Source: Mansonella perstans (taxonomy: Eukaryota > Nematoda > Chromadorea > Rhabditida > Onchocercidae). From it: 64,000 bases of DNA. Under the pieces are notes generated by a model. It saw only the letters and a list, made by a program, of their open reading frames with translations, did no database searches and was not told the origin of the DNA. Where the stretch lies: NCBI GenBank assembly GCA_037074765.1, contig JBAMDO010000054.1:220450-284449 (forward strand). Reading direction: 5' to 3'. Shown here one piece after another: positions 13,401 through 26,200 of the stretch; position 1 is the first letter of the stretch, and every line of letters begins with the position of its first letter. The position numbers were made by a program, and so were the translations under genes.

Positions 13401-16400
13401 AGTAATGTTTTTCTTTGCTTGATTATTTGCTCAGTTTCACCGACTGTACCGTCGCGTAAGATATGTTGATAACGAACAGGTGCCAAAGTTTTTGCTTGTT
13501 CAAGCATAATTGAAGTAATCAAATCTGTTTCTTCCCTTAAATCCCATGTTTATATAAAATATGTAAAGTACCAATATTTAAAAAAAAAGTTTGCATAAAT
13601 AAACTTACATTGGTTTCTCAATGGATGTTTTATCATTAAGATACTCTGTTGACTGTAGATTCCTACAAAAAAATCAAGATTTAGCCAAATAATGAACCGC
13701 TCTATATAGAAACTAAGACCGGATACTAACCTACATGTCATATAAATTGTAAAATGTGGAAAAATGCAAAAATCGCCAAACATACAACGTCTCAACCGGT
13801 ATATCTAAGTCATCGCCGTTTCTGATGGATAAAATGGATGTATTAAACAATCTCCAACATTTTGACGAGATATATCTGAAAATCAAGACCATAAAGATTT
13901 CAAATGTGCGAAGGTTGTCAAAACATAACACATTAAATGATGGACTTTATCTGCATCAGTAAAATATTCCAATAATAAATGAAAAAATTTCCTTTGCTGA
14001 ACACTTAGTCTACATAAATAGTTCCAAATAGTTCTCGTCGTAAAGCTATAACAGACTCTTAATCACAATCAAAACTGAAACAGTTCAACGTACCGCTCAC
14101 TTCTTTCCCGTTTTTTCTGTCGACCAGTCAAAGGATCCAAACCTATAGCTTCAGCCAGACGTCTCCTAGCTCCTGTCATATTCTATAAAACAAACCATAA
14201 CTGATGCATGCCATTAATATCAAACCCATTCTCATCAAAACATGCCATATACAAAAGATTTTCAGTAACATCCTACAGTCGGATGAATTGTTAAAGATGA
14301 ATGGATCTCTGCTTATAACATAGTCTTTATTAAAGGATAATCGACAATGACAATATAAAACTGCAGCATAAATAATCAACTACCTTTCTTTTCCATATGT
14401 TTTTCCTCCAAATGTTTTTTCGCCTAACACTTTTCTTAGATACATTCCTACTTCGACCGCGATGTTTCACACTCTTTTTTCGTTTACCTTTCTTTTTTTT
14501 CCTTCTTTTTAAATTTTTTTTCAAACTTCTTCGATTCCGCAGTGTTACCTCAGTTACTCCAGCAGGACCACACCTTGTGTCTAAATCTGTTGATAAAACC
14601 ATACTGTCTTGATTATCCCAATCACCATCATCGTCTGCAATTACGTAACTTATATTTTATTGATATTTTTTATTATCTCGACTAGCTAAAATCATGCCTT
14701 ATAGGGTCTTTGCTTTTTTCTTCCTTCTTTCTGCAACTTCCGAAAACGGATAAAACCCTTGAGCTAATTGAGCTAGTAAATGCAGTGTTTGCATTATAAT
14801 AAATCAAACAATATACAGAAAAAAGTGAAAACCACATGGAAATAGCATCTTCGAATAACAAAATCAGCGCAGTTGCTTGCACTAAATTAGAAACCAAAAA
14901 AAGTTTTCTGTCAGAACTTGACGCCCCAACAATTATAATGATTACTTGTGCAAGCAAACCGTTTGAAAATATGTTCCTGTAAATTAGACTTGAAAGAGAA
15001 GAAAAATTCTCCTTGAAACAAAAACCTAAAGTGGCTAAACAGCTGCAAGATTGCTCAAAACTCTTTTTGACATCAAATATATCAACACTTGCTGCTGAAC
15101 TCTGCTATTTCAGCCTCAGTGCTGTATGCTTAATAGAATTTACTACAGTGTAAAGCGACATCTTTTCCTGGAAATACTACTTAAATCCAAAATGCACATG
15201 GAAGAATTTTCAAAACATCACATACGATCAAGTATTTGTTGGAAAGAATACCTGAAATCTCCATAATTCTGGAGGAATCATTATTAAGAGAAAAATCCAA
15301 ATCGCTTTCCATTCCATCATCGCTTGCATTGATCTTACCACAACTTGAGCCTGAATCAATTAAAAATTCATCGCTATGAAAGGCATTTATATATCTTCCC
15401 AACCCAATACTCTGATTTATTCCACTCGGTCCTACAAATGACTTTTGGAATAATTCCATATACGGCAGCTCTTCAAAGACATCAACATAAACACACATGC
15501 ATAATGATTATTTATTACACATGTCTATTACCTGGTGACTAATCAATCGTCAATACTTTTCTCTCAGTTTATAGGAGGGGTCATTTTCCTTCCTAACATA
15601 TTAAACGATTAATCCAACCCCTACCTGGATGGCCCTGATTCACGATTCCAGATTCTCGGAAATTCATGAATTGTTGGCAGTATGTTGTTGATTGATGTCT
15701 TCTTCGTGTATATCGGCTGTTATAAACTGATTCTTTGATGGCCTATTCGGAAACCTATTTGATGTTGAGCATGTTAACCAGGAAAATGCAAAACAGAAAA
15801 ATTGCAAAAAGCAAAGCTCGGCACAGTGAGTCATATTAGCTCTGCACCCCACTGATTAGATGAACTCAGCAAGTGGACTGTCCACAAATCTGGCTTTAAT
15901 GACTATTTTAGAAATGGAGCTGAAAAGTAAAATAGGCGACCACCAGAGAATAAAGGTCAATAATTTTCTGATTGCTCTAGCCACAAAACTTCACCTTCTT
16001 CTATACAGTGAGCCAAGTCAAGAAACATTAGTAATCGGTGTTGGAGTATATAAACCAGGAAAACTCTCTTCAAATCTACTCTTATATCACACAGAAAGGG
16101 CAGAACCAGCCTCTGTCTGGTACACTGTCAAGTTTTTCCGGCAAGCAGTAACAATGACATCTGTAATAATAAATCCCGTAGTGGAAAAATTTTTCTTTTG
16201 ATATACTGGCATGAAAAATCCATCACGCAGCTGAAAGAAGCAATGTAACACTAAAGAAAAAAAGCGCATGCAGCATTACAATGAATTGAGCTTGCATTCA
16301 CATTCTGCTCAATAATTCAATCGCAAAGCAATAATAAATATTCGTCTTCCAACAAGATACATACTTGACATCTATCATATAGCACTGTCATGTCCTCCAT

Positions 16401-17088
16401 TTCTTAAAACTAATGTTCATCATCAATCTAGGGAATGCATGAAAATGAAATACACATTTACTACTCTTTTTTGCAGTCAATATCAAGACTAAACTAAACG
16501 AAAAGTTATTACTAAGACCACATAAAATTACCTCTCTATGATACTGAACGAACTGTTTTTTTTTTTTTTTTTTTTTTTCACAGATATTTTACATTCCGTA
16601 CCATCCGGCTTATAACCACTAATATGCTGGCCGGCCTCTTACACAGCGGACATTCCGATTGTTTTCAGAAAACAAATTCACGACCGCTAGAAGTGAATTG
16701 TATTCGTAAAATATAAACCCACAGACACTTCAACAGGAACTTCGAAACATAATTTTATAAACGTGGTACTTTTGGTTATATTATATTAAAAGCAATTCAT
16801 AATATGAAATCAGTTAAGCACACCTTTACCAATTATTGATGCACGGATAACAGAAGATATGTTCGCATAATTTGGGTCGTGCTTTAGGCCAGCTTCCAGG
16901 CTAAAATAAATAAGTGATTGAATAAAAAAAGAAGAAAAACACTTTAACCGCTGTACCTTAGCATCCATGAAGTCCACTTGCTATATAATTAAAAATATAA
17001 GATCATTACAAATATAACCTATTCCAGCGAGTGAAATAAGAAAATCAACCCCTAAACGTATGCAACAAAATGCCGCATTTTCTTCCAT
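10475..17088 (-). CDS. PHRF1: PHRF1-like RING/PHD protein with damaged N-terminal domains
   Basis: Minus-strand multi-exon gene. Proposed start MEENAAFCC at 17088; stop TAA at 10475-10477. PHRF1 proteins carry a RING then a PHD finger, Arg/Ser/Lys-rich segments and a conserved C-terminal helix region, and act in chromatin and RNA polymerase II related functions. The same order is seen here. RING pieces lie at 16957-17088, 16830-16900 (LCEHIFCYPC) and about 16590-16690 (CPLCKRP). PHD pieces lie at about 16315-16400 (CQVCILLEDEYLLLLCD) and 16091-16160 (CHCYCLPEKLD, WFCPFC). Later come an acidic/Ser exon near 15.2-15.5 kb, a Lys/Arg-rich exon at 14.38-14.63 kb, GARRRLAEAIGLDP near 14.1-14.2 kb, an exon at 13.35-13.52 kb, a Gln-rich exon at 11.6-11.88 kb, and a last exon at 10475-10629 with ITKQEYKEIMKKG ending YRRKKRH. 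In the given sequence the RING and PHD exons do not join into one clean frame. The gene may be decaying, or the assembly may have errors here. Confidence 0.6.
11595..11879 (-). repeat. LGQQ-type Gln-rich repeat in the PHRF1-like gene
   Basis: The exon codes for repeated LGQQ/GLSQ units, such as SLGQQTLAGLGQQPVPGLSQ, about seven units in roughly 60 residues. It is a low-complexity segment typical of disordered regulatory proteins. The neighbouring exon (11038-11454) is also low-complexity and includes a short proline run (GVPPPPPV). Confidence 0.7.
16091..16400 (-). other. interrupted PHD finger of the PHRF1-like gene
   Basis: The first half reads CQVC, then EDEYLLLLCD, immediately followed by TGA with no GT donor nearby. 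The second half starts after a good acceptor (TTATTATTACAG) and reads CHCYCLPEKLDSVPDRGWFC, then PFC. The halves align with a PHD finger, but the middle segment (the second Cys of CDxC plus about four residues) is missing. Either a micro-exon and its donor were lost, or there is a sequence error. Confidence 0.5.
16556..16579. repeat. 24-base T homopolymer
   Basis: Poly-T on the plus strand (poly-A on the coding strand) in an intron of the PHRF1-like gene, just after the RING CPLC exon. Confidence 0.9.
16590..17088 (-). other. degenerate C3HC4 RING region of the PHRF1-like gene
   Basis: Three small exons join in phase: 17050-17088, 16957-16980 (24 nt) and 16830-16900. They give FCCIRLG, then DFMDAKPGSWPKARP, then KLCEHIFCYPCINN. 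The expected second zinc Cys reads Arg (CCIRL where a CxICL pattern is expected; CGT differs from TGT by one base). The next codon should complete the conserved Trp. The natural next exon, ending KQSECPLCKRPASIL, has no AG acceptor at the expected point. The sequence there reads TTTTCTG, and joining at that point creates TGA. Using the upstream TTCTAG acceptor also leaves an in-frame TGA before KQSECPLC. Confidence 0.55.
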
Positions 17089-17107
17089 TTCCAAAAGCAC
17101 TCTGTTT

Positions 17108-17180
17108 GGTAGTACCAAGACAGGAAAAAATGATAAACGTAATGGTAGTACCAAAACAGGAAAAAATTGATACAGAAAGT
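17108..17180. repeat. 36-bp tandem duplication
   Basis: Two adjacent copies start GGTAGTACCAA(G/A)ACAGG, at 17108-17143 and 17144-17180, with a few substitutions. It lies just upstream of the proposed PHRF1-like start codon, so in its 5' UTR or promoter. Confidence 0.85.
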
Positions 17181-18221
17181 TCTACCAATTTCGAAAAAAA
17201 GAATGGAAACCTATGAAAAGTCAGAGAAAATACACAAAACTTATAACACAGTAGAAAGCACTTCAGAAAGATCTGACAGAAACAAGGATTATGCTATTCT
17301 TTATGATTAGTAATTAATAAAAACAATATCCACTATATTTCGAAAAACCAAGAAGCAGTTTTCTACTCTCATTCAATAATCAGTCCACAGATTATGTTAT
17401 GCAATTTGATAGATTTGATAATTTCCCGTACGCCTCCAAGCTTCGTGCTACGTGCATATCCGACTTGTATTTGCGCCATTCACGGCGTATATTCTAATTT
17501 AAATAATACGGTATCCAGATCATCTGAAATTCTCCACCACTCAATTGAAGCCATGAAATCAATCCTTCCGATTGTACCTTCAATTTTTCAATAATTTTCT
17601 CCTCGATACACTTCCGGTTTTTGCTCTTATGAAAGCATTTCAAATGATAAGTTATCACAAAAAAACAGACAGCACACAACATTGCTCTTTTCACTTTTCT
17701 CCTACCCATTCCCGTCAATCTCAACCACTTAGAATCTTTCCTTCCGATAATCATCAGCACATCCAACCACGAAATAATACAAGTGAAACCGACAACAATA
17801 ATTAGGGGGTCTTATCGAAGACGAGGATTCACTGTAGGACTCAACAATCCATAATAATAGCTCGATCGCTGTGGACGAAGCAATCTGAAAAACATTTCTA
17901 AGCTTTGAAAACAAAAAAAAAAAAAAATGAACTGTAGCCTAAATTGGAGGTCTTGCCAATATTTCGAAGATACCTACTTTCTCCCTATACTCTTTGATAA
18001 TTAGAGATACTTATCAGTTGTCTCAGGATTTTGTTTTGGAACAAAGAGGTCAGATGTTTAATTAATCTGATTGAAACAGATCTTCCTGATTAACAGGATA
18101 TTGATTGTCATGATCAGTAGGCGTGCAGCCGTGTAAATTTATTGAAAAATCCAGTCATTACAAAACAATTCCAATCCCAGTTGATTCATTTGACAAGAAA
18201 CTTCGCAGTAGTGCGGTCATT
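17181..18221. other. interval between divergent genes
   Basis: About 1 kb between the proposed start of the PHRF1-like gene and the zinc-finger gene. A minus-strand open frame at 17494-17766 (90 codons, basic with a hydrophobic stretch) has no recognised domain. It may be an upstream exon of the PHRF1-like gene or chance. Otherwise I see only AT-rich non-coding sequence. Confidence 0.4.
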
Positions 18222-18300
18222 TCATTATTACACGCTTGAAAGCAATTATACTTTATATTATTACATGCTGGAAAAATTTATATTATTACGAGCTGGAAAG
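18222..18300. repeat. short degenerate tandem repeat
   Basis: Three imperfect units of about 25-28 bp built on ATTATTAC followed by GCT(T/G)GAAA. They end one base before the proposed start codon of the zinc-finger gene. Confidence 0.7.
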
Positions 18301-19766
18301 ATGGAATTTAACAGTAAGTAATATAGCAATGAGGACATCATCAATAACAAGCAAATTTTCAGCATGGATGAAAGTACGAGAACTGTTTAATTTTTAGTAC
18401 TTCAACTTAATTTAACAGGAACATGTAAACTTTCAGGTTCATTTCCATGTTTAACTTACCGCAAAGTATATCATCATCAATTATCACTAAGTCGACATCG
18501 TATACATGGACATTTCAAAAATTTCGCTTATACACTGTGCGGCCAAGAAATTAGTAAGTTTTATTGTTTGTTTTATTTAAAAGCATGTTTCATAAAAATC
18601 TGTTATTCGCGGTGTATCGCTCTAAATGATACCTTTTACTGTCATAAATTTGAGCAGTAACGAATGCAGCTTTCTCATAACGTTTGGAAAATCTCATAGT
18701 TTTCTCATAGTTCTCATAATTAATCACACGATATCGCTTTCACCTCTGTTAGGCAGCATCCTTTAAAATGTTTCAGCTTCAAATTTTTGCAGAAATAAGC
18801 AATGATGAAACGAAAATAACCAACTTTCTGGAAGATAGTATACTAGGATTTGTTGAAAGTAGAATATGTTTCAAGGTGTAGTTGCGTTCCAAATACACAC
18901 GAAGTGAAAATTGTGCGTATTCCTTATTGCTTTATCGCTATAGCAGTTGGGTACAAAACTGACAAAATCCTTTACTCTTTTACCGCTTTTTAAGTGACTT
19001 ACAAGGAAATTGAATGTTTCATTTAAGAATAAATTCAAATTACTTATAAGATCTGAAATCTAATTCATTTAGTTAGCCACAAAGATCTTAATTGAAAAAA
19101 AATCCCTGCATGTATTTTTGAATTCTTTCACAAAAAAATGCATGTGTATAATATCATTAACGACGATAGGCTGTTCTGGAAATGAAACGTTCCGATCTCA
19201 CATGGTCTTACATTCCATTTCAAAAATATTTACGTGTCAGTGCTGTAATTGGGCATATCCTGATAAGACGAGTTTACATAGTACTCCTGGCGATGTGCCT
19301 GTCCTTGCCAGAAGTTCTAGCGATGGTCCAGGAATGGCTGAAGGTTCGGTTCTCATTTCTTTTTACGCTCAACAAATTTTACAGTCATTTTCATAAGTGA
19401 AATTGAAATAAAAAAATAAGTATCTCACCAAGAGAACTTGAAGGAAGCCCATTAGTAAGTACTCCAGAAGTCTGTGGAAACGAATCGCCATCAGGAGAAC
19501 AAACACAGGTTAAAAGTTCCTTATTTGGTAATGGTAATGGTTTACACGATGGAGACAACATATGGATTTACTTTTTTTTGCCGTCATTACGGCCATCACC
19601 AGTTGGTACATAATAATTATGTCCCAAGGTAAGCATAAATTCGTCTTTCATATACTCTACTAACAGTAGTGCTTATTGCGTTATATTATAGTATTAATTG
19701 TTTTCAGAACTGGAGGAAACAAGCAATGAAAATGTAAATGTCATCGCTCGTCCACTGCGCATTTAA
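18301..19766 (+). CDS. small protein with atypical C2H2 zinc fingers
   Basis: Five exons join with matching phases: 18301-18313 (MEFN), 18437-18553, 19170-19343, 19435-19527 and 19708-19766. The product is 151 aa. Finger 1 (about residues 6-27) reads FPCLTYRKVY then SRHRIH. It keeps the Phe/Leu core and His pair, but Tyr replaces the second Cys. Finger 2 has a Cys near LCGQEISC and ends FRSHMVLH with odd spacing. Finger 3 reads FTCQCCNWAYPDKTSLHS with a good Cys pair but no clear final His. The tail is acidic and polar (LEETSNENV). C2H2 proteins usually bind nucleic acid, so nuclear DNA binding is inference. An AATAAA hexamer at 19886-19891 could be the poly(A) signal. The acceptor before exon 4 (AAGAG) is weak, making that join the least sure. 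Confidence 0.5.
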
Positions 19767-20282
19767 TGGTCGATCCAAAACAATGAACCTCCTACAATCA
19801 TCCTTTTGCATATCACAATTAAAGCAATATCTTATTATAATTTACAATATCTTATTAAATTATTATTACAGTATCTTATCTTATTAATAAAAATTATGAT
19901 TTCCTCTTTTTTTTCTCCAGTTGCACCATATAATCGTCGTCAAGCTGACTCCTATTTGTTTCGTCCAAACTTCTTAACAGCTGCGTCTCCTTTGTCCAGC
20001 TGTTTAATGAGCGCATGCTTATTGCCAAGTGATCCTCTAACGCGTAAACAAATACATATAATGTAAATTGTTTAAACAAAGAGACGAAAACGATTTTCTA
20101 CCTATTATCTACAGAGGAAATTTGATTCCGGCTTCGCCGGTAGCACCATCTCCTACAATTTTTAAAGATGCGTTTGCTGAATAAAAAATTCTGAATGGGA
20201 TTTATATTTGTCGCACTCGTAAATCCTTGCCCGTTTTATTGTTTAAAATCCTTCCAATTCATGAATCAATTCCATGCTTGAA

Positions 20283-23200
20283 CTACATGTATATATTAGA
20301 ATTTGCTTGTCGTTCTTGCGTTGGGACGGCAATAAACCCATTTCGGGTAGCTTGGTCCCTAAGATCATGTTCAACCTCCTCTGAATCACGCCACTCGCTA
20401 TACCTCTCCATCAGAATTTGGTCTTCTCTCAACATTTTGTCAAGCCGCGTGCTCAGCTGCAATTTGCTTCTAAATTAAATTCAAATGATCTTATTAAGAA
20501 TATAAGTTACTGTCCATGGTAGCATGAAAGCCAATGCAGTTCAGAGAGCTGAGAATGATTAATGAAAGGTACGTTAATTACAACTAGACCGAAACAAATT
20601 GAATGCTTAAAAAAATACCGGTGGAGAAACACGTGAAAGATGTGTTTTCATTAAAACTTTGCATTCGGAGAACGTAGGTCGGTTACTTGGATTCGAAAGC
20701 CAACACTGCCTCATCAGGTTGTATCTGCAATCTCACACATAATATTTTCGATGCTCGTTGATATCTAGCGTTCAAACAAAAGCTCCATCTAATATTGAAA
20801 AGTTTGATAAAAAGAGGTTTACCAGCCATAAAATAAAAAACCACCGTCAACAAATAAGTAAAATATCATTATCAGAATTGCAAATATAACAACCCTGAAA
20901 ACCAACATATCATCTGGAGCATGTTTGGGTTGTTCCAAGCGATTTCCTCCTTGCAAATAGTTCACAAGATCGTCATTGTCTACTTGTGGATACGGAACTT
21001 TACCAAGAGAAAATATCTCCCATAACAGTATACCGTAGGACCAAACATCAGACTAAAAACTGTTACAAGCCATATGAAAAAAAAAAATTGCATAATATAA
21101 TCTGATGTCGTACTAATACATAAAACAAGCATGTCAAAAATATTACCTGTACAGTGAAATTGTGGTATAAAATTGATTCTAATGCCATCCATTTGAGGGG
21201 TAACGGTACATTTTGACTGCTTCGTATATGATAAACTGAAGAGTCCTTACGTGCTAAACCAAAATCTGCTATGCGTATAGCTCGCTTCTTTGTTACCAGG
21301 ATATTTCGAGCAGCAATATCTCGATGAATACACTAGAATGTTGCCGATTTTATTATAGATCACCGCATAGATAAGCTTTTTGAACAAAACAGTTAAAGAT
21401 ACCATTTTACTCGACAAGTACTCCATTCCATTGGCAACTTGGTATCCAAATGAGATTAAATCGCCCGTGGTGATAATTTTATCAGCCATCCGTGCCTCAT
21501 CTACTTCAATGGCCCATTGAGGCCTTAGCTCAGCCTATAACATATATTCAAATATATAAATTTACAATAACATATTTCGACATGACGAAGTGAATTGCAA
21601 TGCTAACTGTTATAAACAAAGCTACATAAATATTGCATAAATGTTTTCACATTCTACTGCTACTTTTATCTAAATTATTAAACAATTGATTATTCCCTGC
21701 ACACTTTCACGGAAATCAATTTTCAATAAGAACAGAGAAACCAAGTATATCTGAGCTTCATGTTGTCCGTTCCTCGTTGGTGTTAAGTATCCATCGTTGC
21801 TTAACGGTTCTCTACTTATTTCAACTTCATTCAGAAAACCTGCACTGTTTTTCGACAAATAATTTTTCAAATTGTCATTCTCGCAGTATTCCATTATCAC
21901 GTAGAGCTGCCCACTGCAAGTCACATCTTTTTATTAGAAATACAGAAGCAAGGATAGCATTCTGAAAGAGGTTGTCTACTTAAAATATTTAATACTACCT
22001 GGCCATTTGCTTCGTCACGGAGCCGATCAAGCACAGAACATTTGGATGAATACCAATAGCAATCATTATTTTCAGCTCATCAGCAAGTGCCTTTTGATGA
22101 TGTAAATTACGTCCATCGCGTGGAGCTTTGATAGCCACTTTAAGCACATTTAACACAGCCAACGAATCGCTCACCCGAGGTTTGCTTAGTTCACCCAAGT
22201 AGACTTGTCCGAAATGTCCTCCACCGAGTGACTAAAATATGTAAAAAAGAATGATAGTTATTATTACTAGTTAATTTTCATGATTCAGAACAGATGTCAT
22301 ATTCATCTACGACATGCAGCTTCTATAATGTAGGTTAATCATACAAACTTAATAATAAATTAACAGATTTTTCCCCGTAAAGAACAGCAAAGATATGGAT
22401 CAATGATTCAGAAAATGAGTCTTTGTGGTGCTCAAAAGACATACAATGATAATAAATAAAATATACCCTACACTGTGTAATGATTCTCATTGAATCTCAA
22501 TAATATCAACAGATCACAATAAATCCAAATGACTTTAATTTTAATGTCCTAAAATTTTTCATACTGAATTTTCAGCACCGCATTTTGTGTTAAACCAAAC
22601 AAAACTGAAGAAGGATAAAAACCTGCTTAAAAAAAAGCTTGTCCTTGCTAATTTCATATCTGCGGTCATAGAGTAACTGTTCAACACGTTCATGTAGCGG
22701 TTGCTTGAGATCAATCGGCCCATCGCGATATTCTCCATTCGACTCACTCATAAGTTGATTGTAGAGTGCACGCAGTTGTTCTTCTTGTCGCTTACCTTTG
22801 CGGCGTTGTTTCAATAGGAAAATAAGCGCAATAAGGAACAAGACCAATATACCAGCTGTTACAAAACCAAAACTCCACCAATGTTTTGACGATCGAATAT
22901 ATGCTGGCTCATCGACTAACTGCAATAAATTTCAGTCTACTTATTATTTAACGTTTTTCACAACTAACTTGACTGGATTTCAACGCAAATTCAAAAGTAT
23001 TTTCATGCCTCAAGACGAATAGAAACTTGTTGTGAACCAGCGCGATTTTTTGCAGTGCATGTGTAAGTCGCTTTATCTTCGACAATAACTCGAGGGAAAT
23101 CAATTTTCTTCGTTAAACTACCGTAACCATTGTATTCAACACCATTTTTAAACCATCTATAAAGTGGCTCTGGCTCTCCCTCAATAGGACATACGAGTTC

Positions 23201-26200
23201 GGCTCTTTCTCCATATTTCGCCAAAAACTCATATTCTTCATTTGCTTCAACAATGTGCGGAGCTACTACTGCGTTTACCTATAAATCAGATTGTCTCTAA
23301 TTTCTTCTTGTGAAAGGTTAATGACAAATTTTCTGTAAAACTAAAATATCCACATATGAGCTTTGAAAGTATGAATGGGAAGATCAAATCATTGATTTTT
23401 GATCTAAAAAACTCCCTTGCTATCAATATTTCAGTACGATTCCCACAAAAGTGTAAATCAAAATTTTTCGGAATTCTTCCGAAAATAATTCAACTTAAAA
23501 CAAAATGAACTATTTATGTTATTACACAATTATACTCTACGCTCAAAATTATGGTGAAAGAAAACTAAGTAAAAAAGCAGAACGAAAAAATTTAGGGTCG
23601 TTTGATGTCATGCCTTACTTTGATATGTAGAGTATAATTGCGAGAAACACGGCCATCTTTTGATTTAGCGATACATTGATAATCTCCGGACTCGTTCGAA
23701 CTAATATTATCCAATGTTGTTATGAATTTTTGAGAGTATACGGTAACATACCGCTCAGGATGTGTTAACTGAACATTATCTCGGATCCAAATAACATCAC
23801 TAAAATACATCATATTCTTCGAATATACCAATACGTTTAATCTTAGAAATCACGTCCACTATTTTCACAAACTTTGATTTTCAACAATAAGAGCGGAAAT
23901 TTAATATGATGTAAACGAATTCTAATGAAAGAGTCAAAAACTAGAACGGAAAAAGTGTACTGAGAAAATACCGACTTAACTGATCCACAATGTTATTTTC
24001 CCATTAAGCTGAACAAACTAATACCAATTCTATGATATTATCCCTTTATTTCTAATCTACAGAAGTCAAAATACCAACAAATCATCGTTCAGCGGCAGTA
24101 TACAAATTAGCTCGAGACGATCATTTTCGTAAATAGCACTGTCTTCATTGAGTAAATCAATCGGCTTTTTAGCAATAAAAGACGCATTAATTATCTCCAC
24201 CTCTGAGATGACCAAGTCCTTTTCATCCAGCTAAATTAGCTTATTTTAAGAAAATGAAGAAACGCAAAAAACTATGGTAAGAAAGTTATAAAGAATCCAA
24301 CAAAAAGACCAGAAATGGATTTATTCAATAAAATTTCACAAAATCTTTGAAGCAAATTACAGTAATACTGCTTTAAGCACAGCAAATAATCCTATTCTAC
24401 ATGACTTCTGAACTTTTTCCTTTACTTCGTAAATAAAGATCAAAAATTACGCCATTCAATACTAGGAAGCCTTTATTATATCATCCGCCCCGCAGAGTGA
24501 GTCGGACCTTCGTGTGGAAAATATGGAAGAACCAAAAATATAAAAAGAAAAGTGGAGATTGCAAAATTCTGTTTAGAAAAAAAAAATTTTTGCAAAATTC
24601 TATTTTTCTTTTTTTTCATATAGATGGATTACACACATTTCAACAGATTTTCAAGCTACTAGAAAAACGAAAACCAAAACGAATAAAAGATATGAATTGT
24701 TCTATAATCGTCCTATAATCTCTTTCTCCCTGTTTTTTTTTTTTTTGCTCCTTGAACTCGTACCACCTTTGCTTACTCCCAGAAACATTATATTAATTAA
24801 AATGATACAACATGACGAAAAGTACCTTGTTGCTTTCATCATCTTCGCAACGTATTCGCATATGTTCATTCGCATATGTTATCCATTTTATGGCGGATTC
24901 AACAGTGAAACCAGATAATTCTTCACTGTCGTCAGGTTTCACCCACTCTCCATTTCTTCTGAATTTACAGATAAGAAAGTTATCCATGTATTCAAGAAGC
25001 CTGAATCAGCAAAAGATTATAAAAGAAAAAACCGGTATATGGATATTCGAAAATCTACGTTTTATATAACAGACGTAATTTGCGAGGTTTCGTATCTTTC
25101 ACCAAGCATGTAACAACTATTTTTGAATCGATTAAGATATTCGATGATACAGGTTGGCCGAACTGATCGTGAATAGTAATGCGTGGTTGGATATCGATGG
25201 GATGAATGAATAATGTCCAATTTTTCTGGTAAACATAGTCTTGCGACACTCTTATCACTAACTGGTAACTGCAAAAAAATTTCTAGTTTACACATTACTA
25301 AAATAAGTAACGGTCATTGCCACTATACTTTGAGTTTTTATTCATCTCTACCTGCAAAATCAATGTTTTTGAAATGCAAAAAAGCTATTGATGAAATGAA
25401 CACAAAATACTTCAGCTTATTTGCACTTGTTAAAGGTCAAAATTGATAGAATGAAACAAATTACTGACGACAAATATTAAATTAATTCGTCTCATCAACA
25501 TTATTCTTGCAATGTTCTAGTAACATTTATTTCAATCGCAGTGAAAGTTTAGGCAGGTTATTTACTTTTTATGATGAAAGTAGAAATACTTTCATTAAAC
25601 ACAGTTTTGAAAGATAAAAACCGTATTGCAGTCCGAAACAGTTCCAAGATCTGCAGTGAGTTTTATTTCTGCAGTGGGTTTTATTCCTGAGTTTCAGTAT
25701 GAAATTATTGAAAAGACAAACGTTGCAGAATCATCAACAGTAGCATTAATGATTAATAGCTCGTCTTCATGAAGATCTGCATTCACTTTATTTCTTACAC
25801 CATGTTCGATTTTCTCCATGAATTCTCCTCCGGATGATATTGTTTTCGAATACTAAAAACTATCACCCTTAGAAATTCTTGGATTAAGAAATTCTTATTT
25901 CGCTGAAATCAGAAAGCCAAAATAAAGTTGAAATTACGACACCAACTAGTTACTGCTTCAAGAAGTTAAAACATTGCCAACTGAAACCAAGCAGTTCGAA
26001 CCTCGGGGTGAAATGAGTGGAATGAATTCCTGATAGACAGTTTGAGTTCTTATAAAAAATCCTTAGATGTAAGTTGCATCATCATTAAAAAGCGTATTAT
26101 AACTTCCCAATGACTACACTGGTTTAAAAAAAAATTTTGAAAAAACAAAAGACAAAAGACCGAAAGCTAAGGATCACCGAAAAATCTAAAGAAAAAAGTT

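Noticed and set aside
14397..14612. Plus-strand Phe-rich frame
   Set aside because: Antisense of the Lys/Arg-rich exon of the PHRF1-like gene.
17494..17766. Minus-strand 90-codon frame with a hydrophobic stretch (possible membrane protein)
   Set aside because: No known motif and no convincing splice partners; it could equally be chance or a 5' exon of the PHRF1-like gene.
25980..26005. GTTCGAACC, resembling a tRNA T loop
   Set aside because: No pairing stem and no cloverleaf around it.
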